Positions 26,001 to 35,849 of a stretch of 64,000 bases of DNA are shown here, piece after piece. The position numbers and the translations under genes are program-made. A model generated the notes under the pieces. That model ran no database searches, was not told the DNA's origin, and saw only the letters and a list, made by a program, of their open reading frames with translations. This DNA comes from Zoroaster sp. YZ-2022. Its lineage: Eukaryota > Echinodermata > Asteroidea > Forcipulatida > Zoroasteridae. Location of the stretch: contig CM055837.1 in NCBI GenBank assembly GCA_029582265.1, positions 5,379,148 to 5,443,147 of the forward strand, read 5' to 3'. The number at the start of each line of letters is the position of its first letter. Positions within the stretch are counted from its first letter, which is position 1.

Positions 26001-29000
26001 CCTTATTTTCTTTTTTGAACTGTGAAAATTGACCAAAAAACGGCCGAGAACATCTTTTCCGTGGTTTTTGTTTTTGACGTCCGGTGCAAACCTTACGTGC
26101 GCATTGATATCTATAGGCCCCTATAGGCCTATGATGTAGTCCCCCAATGGTCAATTTAGAAAACTGTGGTCCTAACTAACTGTTGATGCAGACTTCAAGC
26201 TTTTAAAAATAAAGATACAAAAGAAAACGAATAAAATGTCGCCCTCCGTGGTGGTTAAATAAAAAGAATGACGATACTATTGATATAAATAGTGGCGAAT
26301 TCACCTGCGGTAACTGTATCGCTGTAATACACCATAAACTTTCGCGCACAGGACTTCGACTGCCTGAATATCCCGCTGCGTTATCGTACCCATTGATCTC
26401 CATTTATACTGTGCTGGGAAATAGTGAGCGAACTCATTGGAACGAGGTCGCTGCACAACTGCATTATTTTCAGTCTTTTGTCGAGTTAACCTATCAAAAA
26501 TGGAATCGCCCAACTCCACACATTACGCGTTGTGTAAGCTGACCATGTGACTGCTATTTTATAGGGGTAGTTTGTGTGGTATCTCCCAGTGTACACAAAT
26601 GACACATGTTTACCTGCTCTATACACTTAACAATTAAAGTCAGGCCAACGCAACGACCATCGATGATTTCGCACAGTGTATTCTTGTCAAAATATATTTC
26701 CCGACACCTGAAAATGAGGTTTAGATCATGGACATTCATACAGAGTTTTTTTTGTGGATAATCACAGTCAAATTAAAGTTTGATCGACAGAAGCGTCGGA
26801 AACAGACGGTCAGTGTGACAGTCAGGGTTGTAGCTACGCCGGTCGGGTCTAACCGGCACTCCCTCTGTCCGACCGGCACCAAACGCAAATTGATGTCTTA
26901 CCGACCGGCACAAAAAATGTGTGAATATTTCATTAAACAGTAATAAAAGTTTTAAAAAGTTCATGTATTCTTCATTTCTTTGAGTTATTTGCCATTATTT
27001 TGAGGACTCTAGTCTATAGATCAATTAAAACATCGTACGATATTATATAATAAATCTCAGTTTGTAGCGGTACAAACAAATACACTAATTAGCATTTATT
27101 TATGACGTCAGGGAAAAGACCTGGGAATCCCCATTATGATTGGTTGTTTGTGCCTGCACGATGAGCTAATGCCACTAGTCTCTACCGCGTGCAAATGATG
27201 CGACGTGCTTCAGTAATGTCGATGTGCGTAAATTTCAGGTTGGATAAGCGTGACTTCAGAACGCTAGCTTTCCCCGCGATGTGCTCAGCAAAGGAAAATT
27301 ATTCACGTCGTCCCTCCGCCCATTCATGAAAAGTTTTGTGAGCGTTTTTTGGAAGTGTTTTGATCAAAATAATTATGTCGCACTCGCAGAAAAGTATCAC
27401 CAGCTTTTCTCTTCGCCACTAAACGCAAGGGGCCGGCAGTGATAGACACGGCAGCCGGGTCAAGCGAGAAGCCGGCAAATTCGAGACATTCTTCTGCGAC
27501 CACATCTTCGTGTTCGAGTACAACTGACCCGGGAACTGATCACGCTACCGAGTCTTCGGCCACTGGATTTAGGCCAAAAACTCGGAGCTGCTATGCCTGA
27601 CGGCCCCGGTTGCTCAAGTGTTACCACCTCATCAAAAAAACAGAAGCTGGCATCTAAGTTTAATAGCGAAAAGTGGACACCTGGTAGGCCATACAGAAGT
27701 TTCAGTTTTTCTGAGCCAACATTGTTGTCAATTGCATTGGAGGGCACTCCTTCACATCATAAATTCTTGTATAATACTATGAAAATATCATACTATTATA
27801 CAACAAATTATGTGAAAGGTGAGCCCTCCAAATCCATTCTTAAAAGCTAAAACCCAGGAGCTTTGGGGGGCTTCGCCCCCTCGACCACCACCGGGGCGTT
27901 GCCCCCGGACCGCACCAGGGGCCCTTCAGCGGGCCCCTGGACCCCCGGCCGTGAGGAGCTGCGCTCCGTTCGCTCCGCTAACTACGCTCGCAATCGATAA
28001 AATTAGCCGGCACTCAATTTGGTCTGGTGACAACCCTGGTGACAGTGTCATGAAAAATTGTCCATTCCAATAGCACTCCGCACTAATGCTAAAAATAGAA
28101 GCAAGTAAAAATTTGAGCTGCACTGTTGATGCATAGAACAAGGAAAGAGTTTATTTCATTTTTTACAGTGCCTGAAAATGAACTAAATTTACATCACAAA
28201 CATTTACTGAAATAATGTTTTTTTAGAAAGCTCATGCCTTATGTAAAAGCTGCCCTCGAACTTAAATTATGTGTAAACAGTGTCAGTGCAGATAGACCTT
28301 TATCATGGTGCAGACATCTTCATTTTGTGACAATGTAACCAAACCGAGGCTGGAAGGAAAAATAATCTGGTTCCTTTTTGTACAATGAATAGTAGCATTC
28401 ATGGCTGTTATTGAATATAGGGAACATGACCAAAATGGTGGCAGCATGATAAAGGTCTAGAGTTAAATGTTTGATTATGTCAAAGAACTTGAAAAGGTTT
28501 AATAACTGTAACTTGTATTTTTCAAAAACGAAGTATGGGTATGGATCTAGGTATGTCATTGTTTTGGAAGTCACTGTCATTTTATCTACATGTACTTTGT
28601 AATATTCATATAAAACCAAGTATGGTACAATTAAAGTTCCTTTATAACAGCGGCCAGCCCCATCAACCTGGTCATTACCATACAGTGAAGACCGGGTCCT
28701 CATTCTGTTATTCCCTAATTGTGGTGTTGTACATGGAATCTGTCAATCCGACAAAGATTGCCCCCTCCATGGTCTTATCTATAAAATACATTAAACTTAC
28801 TGCATTAATCTTTTTAATTACAAGTACTTGATATATGTTCGTTTGACAAGAAATAAAAACAACCATGTTTCAAAGGAATTAAGTCGGATAATGTTGTGTT
28901 GTGTTGTTACAAGTGTAAGTTCAGGGACAGGGATGTACACAAGGGTTTTTGGCCTCACAGATGATATAATCATAGAGCAAGATATAATGGGTACAGGGGT

Positions 29001-30404
29001 TCATTTCGTTTGCTATGGTTAGCTCGTTGGTTTGTTGAAGATGCTCAGTTAAATTGTGTATGTACAATGTACATGATGACACAAAATGGGATTTAATTAG
29101 TGCTTAAACCCCACAATAAATAGATGAAAAAATGCATAATATAAACAAATAAACACATCTGTTTTGATAAAACATAATTTTAAATCAATGGATTTTTTTT
29201 ATGAAAATTAAAATAAGTTGTCATTCTACATGAGAAACCAGCAAGAGAAGCTGACAGTACAATTAGCAAACTGCACAAGCCTGTTCTTTAAATGACTTTT
29301 TCTTACCAGGGTTGCCTTTTTCTACATGCTACATGTATTATCAGTCATATTTAATATGTTGAACAGGGAGCTTTCGAAACCATGTTAAAACAAGTGCACA
29401 TTATGTACTGTGTACATGAAAATGCCTTGAAATAGTTCAAAAATCAAGCTGGCTGGGTGATTGTTTATTTACTGGATTAGGGGGATTATCTCTGTGGGAT
29501 AGAGGAAGTGTGTTTACTCAAAGACTCCCCACAGAGGTTGAAAAGGATGTGTAAAAACTGCCAGGATTTTTAAAGGGCTGGATTCATCATGTGGAAGAGA
29601 GGTGTCATACAAATTTTACTTGTTTAGGAAATGGGAATTTTTTGTTGACATCTAGTTCTAGCATGGATTAACACAATATTACTATACCTCATACATATTC
29701 ATGATCGAGATCCGAATTCTCACTGGTCCATTCACCGTCACGTGCCAGATGCTATTTTGGCTGTTTACCAATCGCCCGCGAGTATTCACGCACAGGGTAA
29801 ATACGCATGCGTAGTAGTTTAACGCATATGCGTTAAACTACTACGCATCTTCTGGCAATATCGGGGAACAGTCGCATGGGTGTAGTACGCACGCGCGAAC
29901 ATCGCCCTAGCTACATACACATGAAAAGATGGCGGCACACGTAAATGTCAATTCGCATTTTCCCGAGCTCAATGACAATGATGCTCCTTATTATTGTCAA
30001 TACAACTGAATATGTATGAGGTATAGTAAAACAAATATAACATGGTTTATTTCGGGTGGACAGTCGATATTAGCTCCCCTCGGTATTGGAAGTTGACAAA
30101 CTAGTTCCCTCGGCTTCGCCTCGGGAACTAGTTTGCCAACTTCCAATACCTTGGGGAGCTAATATCGACTGTCCACCCTCAAACCATGTTATATTTGTAT
30201 ATTGTCCTTCTCAATAAATTTAGTTTTCCCATTTAACTTTCCAGATTGGCAGAGAGTCGGTCTAACCCACAACTCCTTGACATCAACGTACGGCGGACTC
30301 AGTTTGATGGAGACATTATCGTTCATTTCCAAGGCAACCAGACAGAACGCAATCAGTTGTTGGAATCCAAGTCCAGTGACAACTTCCTTTTGGATTTGGA
30401 ATGA
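10861..30404 (+). CDS. LDLRAP1: LDLRAP1 (ARH)-like clathrin adaptor with PTB domain, exon 1 missing
   Basis: This cytoplasmic endocytic adaptor binds NPxY tails of LDL-receptor family proteins through its PTB domain and links them to clathrin and AP-2. Exons: 10861-11003, 11526-11641, 17095-17212, 17472-17583, 20079-20216, 21583-21770, 23261-23301 and 30245-30404. All splice sites are GT/AG and phases join without a break, giving about 338 residues after the missing exon 1. The PTB domain spans the first four exons, with the family signatures LEGVTFYAKYLGM, SYCAADK, VFAYIA, LECHAYLCSKRK and TLTVAQAFNIAFELW. A Ser/Pro-rich linker follows. Then comes DESFAKLAESR, which fits the AP-2 beta-appendage motif, and finally LLDLE and stop. 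Human LDLRAP1 has 308 residues and nine exons, so the exon count agrees if one exon lies upstream. The clathrin box is at the very C-terminus, whereas in the human protein it is internal. Confidence 0.9.
11526..11641 (+). CDS. LDLRAP1: LDLRAP1 exon 3: PTB strands
   Basis: The exon starts in phase 0 after TTTCAG and ends two bases into an Arg codon before GTAAGT. It encodes VSLTVTPKAIIQT and VQEVSIHR, matching VTLKVSPRGIILT and IENVSIYR of the human protein. Confidence 0.9.
11790..12112. mobile_element. TTAA-flanked MITE, CCCTCCTA terminus, GGCCAC-word type
   Basis: It begins TTAAAACCCTCCTAC and ends GTAGGAGGGTTTTAA. GGCC occurs about five times in either orientation, mostly as AGGCCACT or GTGGCCT. 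The copy at 17620 is the same sequence in opposite orientation. It lies in LDLRAP1 intron 3. Confidence 0.85.
12346..12607 (+). mobile_element. Tc1/mariner-like MITE, 262 bp, TA-flanked
   Basis: The ends are CTACTCAAAACAATTT and AATTGTTTCGAGTAG, flanked by TA on both sides. Copies of identical length lie at 34386 and 60815 in the opposite orientation. Confidence 0.85.
13202..13270. repeat. 21-bp tandem repeat, three units
   Basis: The unit GTCAGAAATAAAGGTGCCTTT is repeated at 13205, 13226 and 13247, with a partial fourth. Confidence 0.85.
13565..13790 (-). mobile_element. SINE 3' body, degraded
   Basis: On the - strand it contains CCCAGGGAGCTGAGAAAG and ATTGGCCCAGTGACAAGG, then AATAATGTAAAGC. 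This is the 3' body seen in the SINE at 18018. The tRNA-like head is not clear. Confidence 0.5.
14268..14306. repeat. Palindrome sharing sequence with the 109-bp tandem unit
   Basis: ACTGATCTCTATTATACTG is followed by its near-exact inverse, CAGTATAATAGAGATCAGT. The second arm recurs at every unit of the array at 20463-21219. Confidence 0.7.
15275..15358. mobile_element. Short (84-bp) TTAA-flanked MITE, CCCTAA-terminus family
   Basis: It begins TTAACTCCCTAAG and ends GGGAGTTAGGGTTAA. The centre contains ATCCTTCAAAATCCTCC. It is the minimal form of the family. Confidence 0.7.
17095..17212 (+). CDS. LDLRAP1: LDLRAP1 exon 4: PTB core
   Basis: The acceptor is CATGCAG and the donor GTAAGT. The first base completes the split Arg codon. 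The exon encodes VSYCAADKTSDNKVFAYIAN and LECHAYLCSKRKI, the most strongly conserved part of the family. Confidence 0.92.
17472..17583 (+). CDS. LDLRAP1: LDLRAP1 exon 5: PTB C-terminal helix
   Basis: The acceptor is CTAACAG and the donor GTACGT. The exon encodes AEALTLTVAQAFNIAFELWE followed by an acidic tail (EDKDEGNGSDDSKDLLP). The helix aligns with human QAVTLTVAQAFKVAFEFW. The exon ends one base into a codon. Confidence 0.9.
17620..17938. mobile_element. TTAA-flanked MITE, CCCTCCTA terminus, GGCCAC-word type
   Basis: It begins TTAACCCTCCTAC and ends GTAGGAGGGTTAA. The reverse complement aligns along nearly its full length with the element at 11790. It starts 36 bases after the donor of LDLRAP1 exon 5. 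Confidence 0.88.
18018..18371 (+). mobile_element. tRNA-derived SINE
   Basis: The head has an A box in GGCCGAGCGGTTTAG and a B box in GGGTTCGAATCCT, like tRNA-Leu/Ser. The body contains TACTTGTGTCCTTGAACAAG, AAATGGGTACCTGTGAGGG and CAGGGAGCTGAGAAAG. It ends in an ATT-repeat tail. It is in LDLRAP1 intron 5. Confidence 0.85.
18380..19640. repeat. Partly triplicated intronic segment around the SINEs
   Basis: Matching blocks recur at about 18400-18660, 19070-19490 and 19500-19640. Markers are AAATTGACAGGCA, CAATGCCACATATTAAT, ACACCCACACACC and GGGCATATTCGT. The middle part also holds a TTCAA/TTCAG pentamer run (about 19130-19176). Confidence 0.65.
18673..18998 (+). mobile_element. tRNA-derived SINE
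   Basis: This second copy of the family follows the first by about 300 bases. A box GTCGAGCGGTTTAG and B box GGGTTCGAATCCT are intact, as is the ATGGGTACCTGTGAGGG body motif. The 3' tail is degraded. Confidence 0.82.
20079..20216 (+). CDS. LDLRAP1: LDLRAP1 exon 6: Ser/Pro-rich linker
   Basis: The acceptor is ATTCACAG and the donor GTAAGT. The 46 codons are rich in Ser, Pro and Gln, with TQPPSLDPPPSSSKRG near the end, as expected for the disordered linker after an adaptor PTB domain. Support is the phase continuity (2 in, 1 out) and the open frame. The family does not conserve this segment. Confidence 0.75.
20275..20400 (-). repeat. GATCAG-stem repeat with hammerhead-like core, - strand
   Basis: On the - strand it contains AAGGACGATCAGAGCATACT followed by GATCGAAACGTCGAG. 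It then continues to the ACTCAATTGAGAATTTCACA segment shared with 5945, 48410 and 51230. In this copy the first part of the presumptive core reads CTAAGGA. Confidence 0.6.
20463..21219. repeat. 109-bp tandem array, about seven units
   Basis: Units start at 20463, 20572, 20681, 20790, 20899, 21008 and 21117, a strict 109-base period. Each begins AATGCACATTGTTAAATG and ends AGTATAATAGAGATCAG. Units differ at only a few positions. The array is in LDLRAP1 intron 6. Confidence 0.93.
21583..21770 (+). CDS. LDLRAP1: LDLRAP1 exon 7: linker, with tandem AAGCAG acceptor
   Basis: The exon encodes MHPISASAPCTVPVIPPRRH, then NGNGQHDSGVDSSVDSKELE and TAKLLDNW before GTGAGT. The acceptor reads AAGCAG, so use of the upstream AG (exon from 21580) would add one codon without changing the frame. 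The exon ends in phase 0. Confidence 0.8.
22611..23029. mobile_element. hAT-like MITE with exact 8-bp TSD, ATATCGCGAT-rich
   Basis: The ends are TAAGCTTGGGCGATAT and ATATTATCGCCCAAGCTTA. TTCCTTAG flanks both sides (22603-22610 and 23030-23037). The interior repeats ATATCGCGAT-type words in both orientations. Confidence 0.87.
23261..23301 (+). CDS. LDLRAP1: LDLRAP1 exon 8: first half of AP-2 binding motif
   Basis: This 41-bp exon lies after TTTCTACAG and before GTAAGT. It encodes HIGDDVDLDESFAK and ends two bases into the Lys codon. It aligns with WELDDGLDEAFSR of human LDLRAP1, the N-terminal half of the AP-2 beta-appendage motif. Confidence 0.88.
23534..25307 (-). mobile_element. Deleted hAT transposon with transposase start remnant
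   Basis: The ends are CAGTGTTTTAGCCAG and CTGGCTAAAACACTG. GACGCAAT flanks both sides (23526-23533 and 25308-25315). On the - strand, near 24842, a frame beginning MSAKRGKITNFFTKV resembles the N-terminus of many hAT transposases, but it breaks off soon after. The 1774-base length is too short for an autonomous copy. Confidence 0.87.
25349..25658. mobile_element. TTAA-flanked MITE, CCCTCCTA terminus, GTCAAA-word type
   Basis: It begins TTAACCCTCCTACAAG and ends TAGGAGGGTTAA. GTCAAA occurs eight times in about 300 bases, mostly as CAGTCAAAA or GGTCAAAATG. Related copies lie at 46333 and 61990. Confidence 0.88.
26823..28038 (+). mobile_element. Deleted hAT transposon with broken transposase start
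   Basis: The ends are CAGGGTTGT and ACAACCCTG. GTGACAGT flanks both sides (26815-26822 and 28039-28046). Inside, from 27375, a + strand frame reads MSHSQKSITSFSLRH and stops. Ser/Thr-rich frames follow, ending in KKQKLASKFNSEKWTPGRP (about 27640-27695). This looks like a frameshifted and truncated transposase N-terminus. Confidence 0.87.
29680..30199. mobile_element. Composite TIR element plus foldback hairpin, next to last LDLRAP1 exon
   Basis: The left part (29680-30028) has ends TACTATACCTCATACATA and its inverse. The right part (30030-30199) is a foldback whose arms, starting ATATAACATGGTTT, meet at a loop containing TCGGCTTCGCCTC. A second copy with the same two parts in the same order lies at 42326. 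The foldback ends about 45 bases before the acceptor of the last LDLRAP1 exon. Confidence 0.82.
30245..30404 (+). CDS. LDLRAP1: LDLRAP1 exon 9: end of AP-2 motif, tail, clathrin box, stop
   Basis: The acceptor is CTTTCCAG. The first base completes Lys, then LAESRSNPQLLDINVRRTQF continues the human-like LAQSRTNPQ. A hydrophilic tail leads to SSDNFLLDLE and a TGA at 30402-30404. The final LLDLE is identical to the clathrin box known in human LDLRAP1. Confidence 0.9.
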
Positions 30405-30611
30405 AACATAATGTGTGTTCAGTCACAGCAATTCATTGCATCCGTTCAACAAGGTCAAAGGTTGTTATCCTAATTACGCCATTATTGATCAGGGCAGCAA
30501 TGTATCTTTTTATAGAGTTTCTGAATGAACTCACAACAAAATGGAAGGAGAAAAGATGTAATCTCACCTACTGTCTTAATTTATGCAAATGTATGCACAA
30601 TGCATGGAGCT

Positions 30612-30885
30612 GATTTGATAAAAGTAAAAAATCCTGAAAATTGGATAGCGGGCCTGGGACTCCCTTTGGTCTAAAGGACAAAGCTCCCCTGATCCTCCTG
30701 GATGTTTAATTTTGGAGGATTTACAGATCCCCACAAACAAGAAACTAAAGGTTTTGTCGCAATACAGGCTACTTCTTTTTTTCCTTGGTTGATACTTCTC
30801 TTCTTTCAAGAACATCTTGATGCAAAGGGAGATTTGTAAAAAATCCAGAAATCAGGAAAAATCCTTTAAAAAAATCACAGGCCTG
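30612..30885 (+). repeat. AATCCTG-terminus repeat, copy 1
   Basis: It starts GATTTGATAAAAGTAAAAAA, contains GGCCTGGGACTCCCTTTGGT and GGATGTTTAATTTTGGAGGA, and ends AAAATCACAGGCCTG. Related copies lie at 37801 (inverted) and 59794. Confidence 0.72.
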
Positions 30886-32031
30886 ATGCACTGTTGCACT
30901 TGCAATCTTGTTGCATAATCGAGATACCACATTGTTGCTCTGATGCGACAATTTATTGTCCAGAGAAACAAGTTAAGCCATTGTTACCCCTGGCAACAAT
31001 ACTACATATGCCCCTAAGCTTAGATTCCACCTCTTGGTGACTTTCTGGAATACTTAATTCCAGAGGCATATATGGAGTGAGTTGCTACAACTAGATATTA
31101 TGAGCTAAACATGGCTGCTAATTCCATGTTTATTTGTTCGTGAATTGTGCTTGCATTTTCCTAGTGCACTAGACCATAAACCATTGATATTTGGCCTAAA
31201 TTTTGGCACCACTCATGTGACAACTATCTCTTAAAAAAAAAAACCTACTGAATTCGTTCATGCATATGTCAAAAGCAATGATTGTGTATATATATTTCCA
31301 TGGAAACTGACAAATTTGCAAAAACAAATAGCTTGTAAGTGTGTATGACATACCTCTTGTTAAATTCATAAAACTTGGAGAACTTTGGATAAGTCTTACG
31401 TATTTTCAAGGTTAATTTTGGCAACACATTATTTCTATTTATGAATCATAGAACATTTACATTGCTTGAAATATAAACTTTCAAATATCTAAAATTGAAA
31501 GTAAACATTTTTCTTGGATTATATTAATCTCAAGAATAGCGTGCCAAGCATGTTTTCATAGTCTAAAATATTCTTCCCTTAATTGTAGAAGAACTGAAAG
31601 AAAATTGTTGTTTTCTCCTGTCTTAAATCTCATATATAAACTATGACAAAGCATGATTAAAATGCTTACAAATATATATTTATTTGGAAGAAAGTTTAAA
31701 GTAATATTTAATTGTTTTTTGCTCACTCACAGAAAGGATTCCACTTTTAACGAACATGTATCTATTAACCAGTCAAGCATTTTGTTCACTTAAACAGGGA
31801 CTCAAAGTAAATAGAGAAGAAAAGATCAAATAATAATATATTTTGTGCTCCGTTTTGCTGTTAATTTGTTCAAGATTTTGGAATGTTTTGATGGGTTTAA
31901 CCCTTTACATTGTGACTTTCATGGAATTACCATTGTCCTACCTCAAGTTTTGGGAACAAAAGTAAGACCGAAAAGCTGAAGAAAACACCAGAATTACAAT
32001 GTTGCTACAAATAGCACTATGATTACAATCA

Positions 32032-32437
32032 CAGGCATAAATCCCATGGAGATGGGGGATATATATACCCCACTTTTTTTTTGGGGGGGGGGGGGCACAC
32101 GCACGCGCCCCCACCAATTTCCAGTACCCCCCACGAAAAATCCTCATAGTGCCCCCAAAAAACAGAAAAGAAAAAGAAAAGGGAAAAAACCCATACCCCC
32201 TGGGTCCCCCGCCCCCACTGAAAAGCAATTCCCCTATGCCCACCCAATGAAAAAGTCCTGTCTACGCCGCTGCCAGGGGGATGGTCCATAGGATCATCCC
32301 CCCAGAATTTTTCATTCAGTAAAAAATAAATAAAAAGCAAATAATTCGTTAACACAAGCAAAAAAGGTGAAAATTTGGTTTCATATCACCCCCCCCCCCC
32401 ACCCCCCACTTTTCGACATGTAGGCTATTTACGCCAC
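32032..32437. mobile_element. hAT-like MITE with exact 8-bp TSD
   Basis: The ends CAGGCATAAAT and ATTTACGCCAC are imperfect inverses. TACAATCA flanks both sides (32024-32031 and 32438-32445). The interior is marked by runs of C and G. Confidence 0.8.
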
Positions 32438-33295
32438 TACAATCATTGGGAATTAAATCTAACATAATCAACTTTAATTTTTGTATTCTTAATTTCAGCC
32501 ATGAATCATTATGTGAAATAGTATATATAGTAAACAATGAAAATTTTGTGTGAAACCAATTTTCATTATGGCAATATTGCACTGTAATATCCTTTGGTCC
32601 TTATTTGTGAGTGAAGCTGAAATGTAAAGATATTGACGAGTCTCTTAAGCCCCATAGGGACATAATAACGGTTCTGTTGTAAATAATTGCATGTTGTGTA
32701 AATCTGCACATTATAGTTATATCTGTACATCAATTGTTATCGTAAATGTATTGCGTAAAACATTAGTAATAATCTGCAATTACTGCTGTACAGTCAAAGC
32801 TGTTTTTTTTTCTTTCTTTTTTTTTGTGGGTGGGGGATGAAAATTTGAGAAATTGTTCAGATATATTTGTATGTTGCTGTGGGTCTTCGATCTCTGTATC
32901 ACATGGGCTGCTGTCAACATCTTGTCAGTCACACCATAGATTGACCAATAATGTAAAACACAACCTTGGGCCAAGTTGTTTATTTGTGGGAAAGTCATTA
33001 CTGTTTCTGTTACACTGTTCACAGACATCTTTGCAAATACCTTAACTTGTATATTTGCAAAGTAGTCTATGTAGTGAGCATGTGAATATCCAAAATAGAG
33101 AACCAAAGTGTGACGTCATATTTCCATGGCTTCTATACATTATTCGATTTATTATTGGTTCAGGACAACATTACTTCAACTGTGTGTAGAATAATCTGAC
33201 GACCACTGTTTCCGCACTAATACCGCAGTGGTATCACACTGCACGTGCGCGTCACCCATATTAATAAATACGCGGTATGCTACTGTTTCGCCAAA

Positions 33296-33393
33296 GAGAG
33301 TGGTCAAAGAAGTGCAGGACTGCATAGAAAATGAACGCTTAATGGAGAGTGGTCAAAGAAGCGCAGGACTGCATAGAAAATGAATGCTTGATG
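33296..33393. repeat. 49-bp tandem duplication
   Basis: Two copies begin GAGAGTGGTCAAAGAAG, starting at 33296 and 33345, with four or so differences. Confidence 0.85.
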
Positions 33394-34385
33394 TACAATG
33401 TGCCACCGCAGTTAAGGCGTGGGTGCCCAGTGAACTGGTCGACGGATTAGTCTATAGTGATTATTAGTTTACTTTGGGTTTATATTAAACATAATGTGTC
33501 TCAATGCTGTAAATAAGGGGTGTTTTAAAATTGGCAAAAAGTACCTCTTTCACAAAAACTTACTACTTCTCGTTGGCTTGTTAAAGTGATATCAGGGTGC
33601 TATTAAGATATTGTGGTACAGGGTGGGAATCTTCCATTTTTCAAGCAATTTTATAACCTCTTCATCAGTATCTTTACAGAAAAATGAAAATTTATATGAT
33701 GTATGTTTATGGCTATCGTGTTTTAAACTAATGTATGTGATCTATTTATTCTCATGGTTATGTCAACTATTGTTCGGGAGATATCTTTATACTGATTGAA
33801 GTCCTATTCTCTATCAATATGCCCAAATAAGAAAACTCTTGGGTGACAACATCCTCTGCCCTGTTGACTCCATAACTGAATAAATTCTCTGGCTGCCTCA
33901 GTGGTACGATTTGTTTCTTATAAAATATAAGCTGCGTGATAATTACGTCCTTTAATTATTTTTATTCTGGAAATGTTATTGGCAAATTGACCGTTATAAT
34001 AACTTAATTTATAGCCAGATTTTTCCGAGGGTTTATATTGAAACCTGCCAGTGATCAACACAGTAATACTTAATCAAAAGTCATTTATTGTCTTTAATTA
34101 TATAACAAGTGTTTATAAATAATTTAAGTAAGATTATTACTGGTATAAATTGGCCAATTAATACCCAAGAATGCTGTGATTTTGAGTTAGGTTGCATTCA
34201 GTGTGTTTTACTATTTCACCGGATTTAAAAAAATTAATTTCTACACTTCTATTTCCCAGTAAAATGGAAGTAAATCACTTTCAAATGAGACATTTCACAA
34301 TAATTGAGTGAAGCATTGATAAACAGCCTGAGGTGCTTTCAATATTTCAAGTTTATGTGTCAATTAGATTGTGAAGTAATGTATA

Positions 34386-34647
34386 CTACTCAAAACAATT
34401 TAGGGAACACCGGAATAATCTCAGTTAAAGCAAGATCATTTATTTCAGATAAACACAATGTTTCACAGAATTGATGAGAAACAACTGCACAGTGAAACAG
34501 ATGATAAAGGATGCAAGTAGTGATTACACATTTCATGACATGACTACTGAAAGAGAGAGGGGGTTGCAAATGAAAATCCCGGTTCATGGAACATTTCAAA
34601 CCTATTTGATGTTAAAAATCTGGTGTTCCCTAAATTGTTTTGAGTAG
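34386..34647 (-). mobile_element. Tc1/mariner-like MITE, 262 bp, TA-flanked
   Basis: It has the same ends and the same 262-base length as the copy at 12346, in reverse orientation, in the intergenic region. Confidence 0.85.
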
Positions 34648-35169
34648 TATATTTGAAAATCACTGTTTTCTTTCTACACAGAAAAAAGCATTGTAAAGAT
34701 TTAAATGAAAAATTTACGTGGAAAAAAATCGCTTGGAATATGCGTTTTCAAAGCCACAATACACTGTTGGTAACCCCGTATTTTGTTTAATGATTAATGA
34801 TCAACAGCTAAAAATTAACTTGGTGTTAAGCTCATGATGGTATCAAACATCCCTTGAAACATTTCTCGGGTGTTATCTTTTTTTAGTAAAAACTTGTGAA
34901 ATAAATTCCAAAATGAATTTCTGTCATCAGGTAGATTGGATAGAATTGCAGTTTTACTGTTTCTTCGAAATAAATAAACTGAAACTTTCAGAGGTTTGTC
35001 ATTTTACCAGAAGTGTATAATGGCTTTAAATCTTATATATAAATTGGTAATATTCAAAACCGTTTTCAGATTTCAATTCATGAAATCATACTTTGTGAAA
35101 CGCTGTTATGGTATTAAACAATCTGATAAATGATCACGGTCTGAGGTTCGCTGAAAAATACACAACATT

Positions 35170-35398
35170 TTAAAGGGGCGGTATCGTCACGATAAGTCAG
35201 GGCATGGAATCGGAGTGCTATTTTTGGATTAACTGAGTGACTGCCATAATACCCCCATATGATCGAGAAGGTCATATTACCGTTGCTGCTGCATAAATGA
35301 GCCAGTAATTTTCAGTCACCGTGTTCATCTTAAACTGGGACACCGATTCCATGCCCTGTTGAAAGTCTGCTTTGATTGTGACGATACTGCCCCTTTAA
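35170..35398. mobile_element. TTAA-flanked MITE, AGGGGCAGTATCGTCACG terminus
   Basis: It begins TTAAAGGGGCGGTATCGTC and ends GACGATACTGCCCCTTTAA. The inside contains GGGCATGGAATCGG and its inverse. It is the best-preserved of four copies. Confidence 0.82.
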
Positions 35399-35529
35399 GT
35401 GCATCGTCATAAACAAAAGTTCCGGTAGCATACTACCCTCCATTGATGAGTGTTATTGTCGATGGAGGGTAGTGTTATAGACTAGTGTTATATGTTCGAT
35501 GTTCATTAACCTTGTTAACCCATATTGCA

Positions 35530-35849
35530 TTAACCCTCCTATATACAGTGCAGTTGCCATAGAATTGTCAGACCTTTCAAAACCTTTCAAGTTTGCTGTA
35601 CTGAAGGGTTTTGAAAGGTGAGAAAACTGTCTGACAAAAGGGACCTATGAAAGGTTTCGAAAGGTGTAACAACTCTCTGAACAAACTGGTGTTGAAATGT
35701 TTCAATACCTTTCAAAGGGTATTGAAAGTGTGGTTGTTCAGTAGCAACAAATTCTGGAGGGTTTTAAAGGGTTCATAATAATTGATAGCCATTTTGGCCC
35801 GTAAGCAGATTTTGAAAGGTTTTGAAAGGTCAAACCATAGGAGGGTTAA
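35530..35849. mobile_element. TTAA-flanked MITE, CCCTCCTA terminus, CTTTCAA-word type
   Basis: It begins TTAACCCTCCTATA and ends ATAGGAGGGTTAA. CTTTCAA or its complement TTGAAAG occurs seven times, for example CCTTTCAAAACCTTTCAAG. Only the termini match the other elements. Confidence 0.85.

Noticed and set aside
26203..26519. - strand frames such as ELGDSIFDRLTRQKTEN
   Set aside because: Reads somewhat like protein, but there is no family match, and no splice partner was found in LDLRAP1 intron 8.
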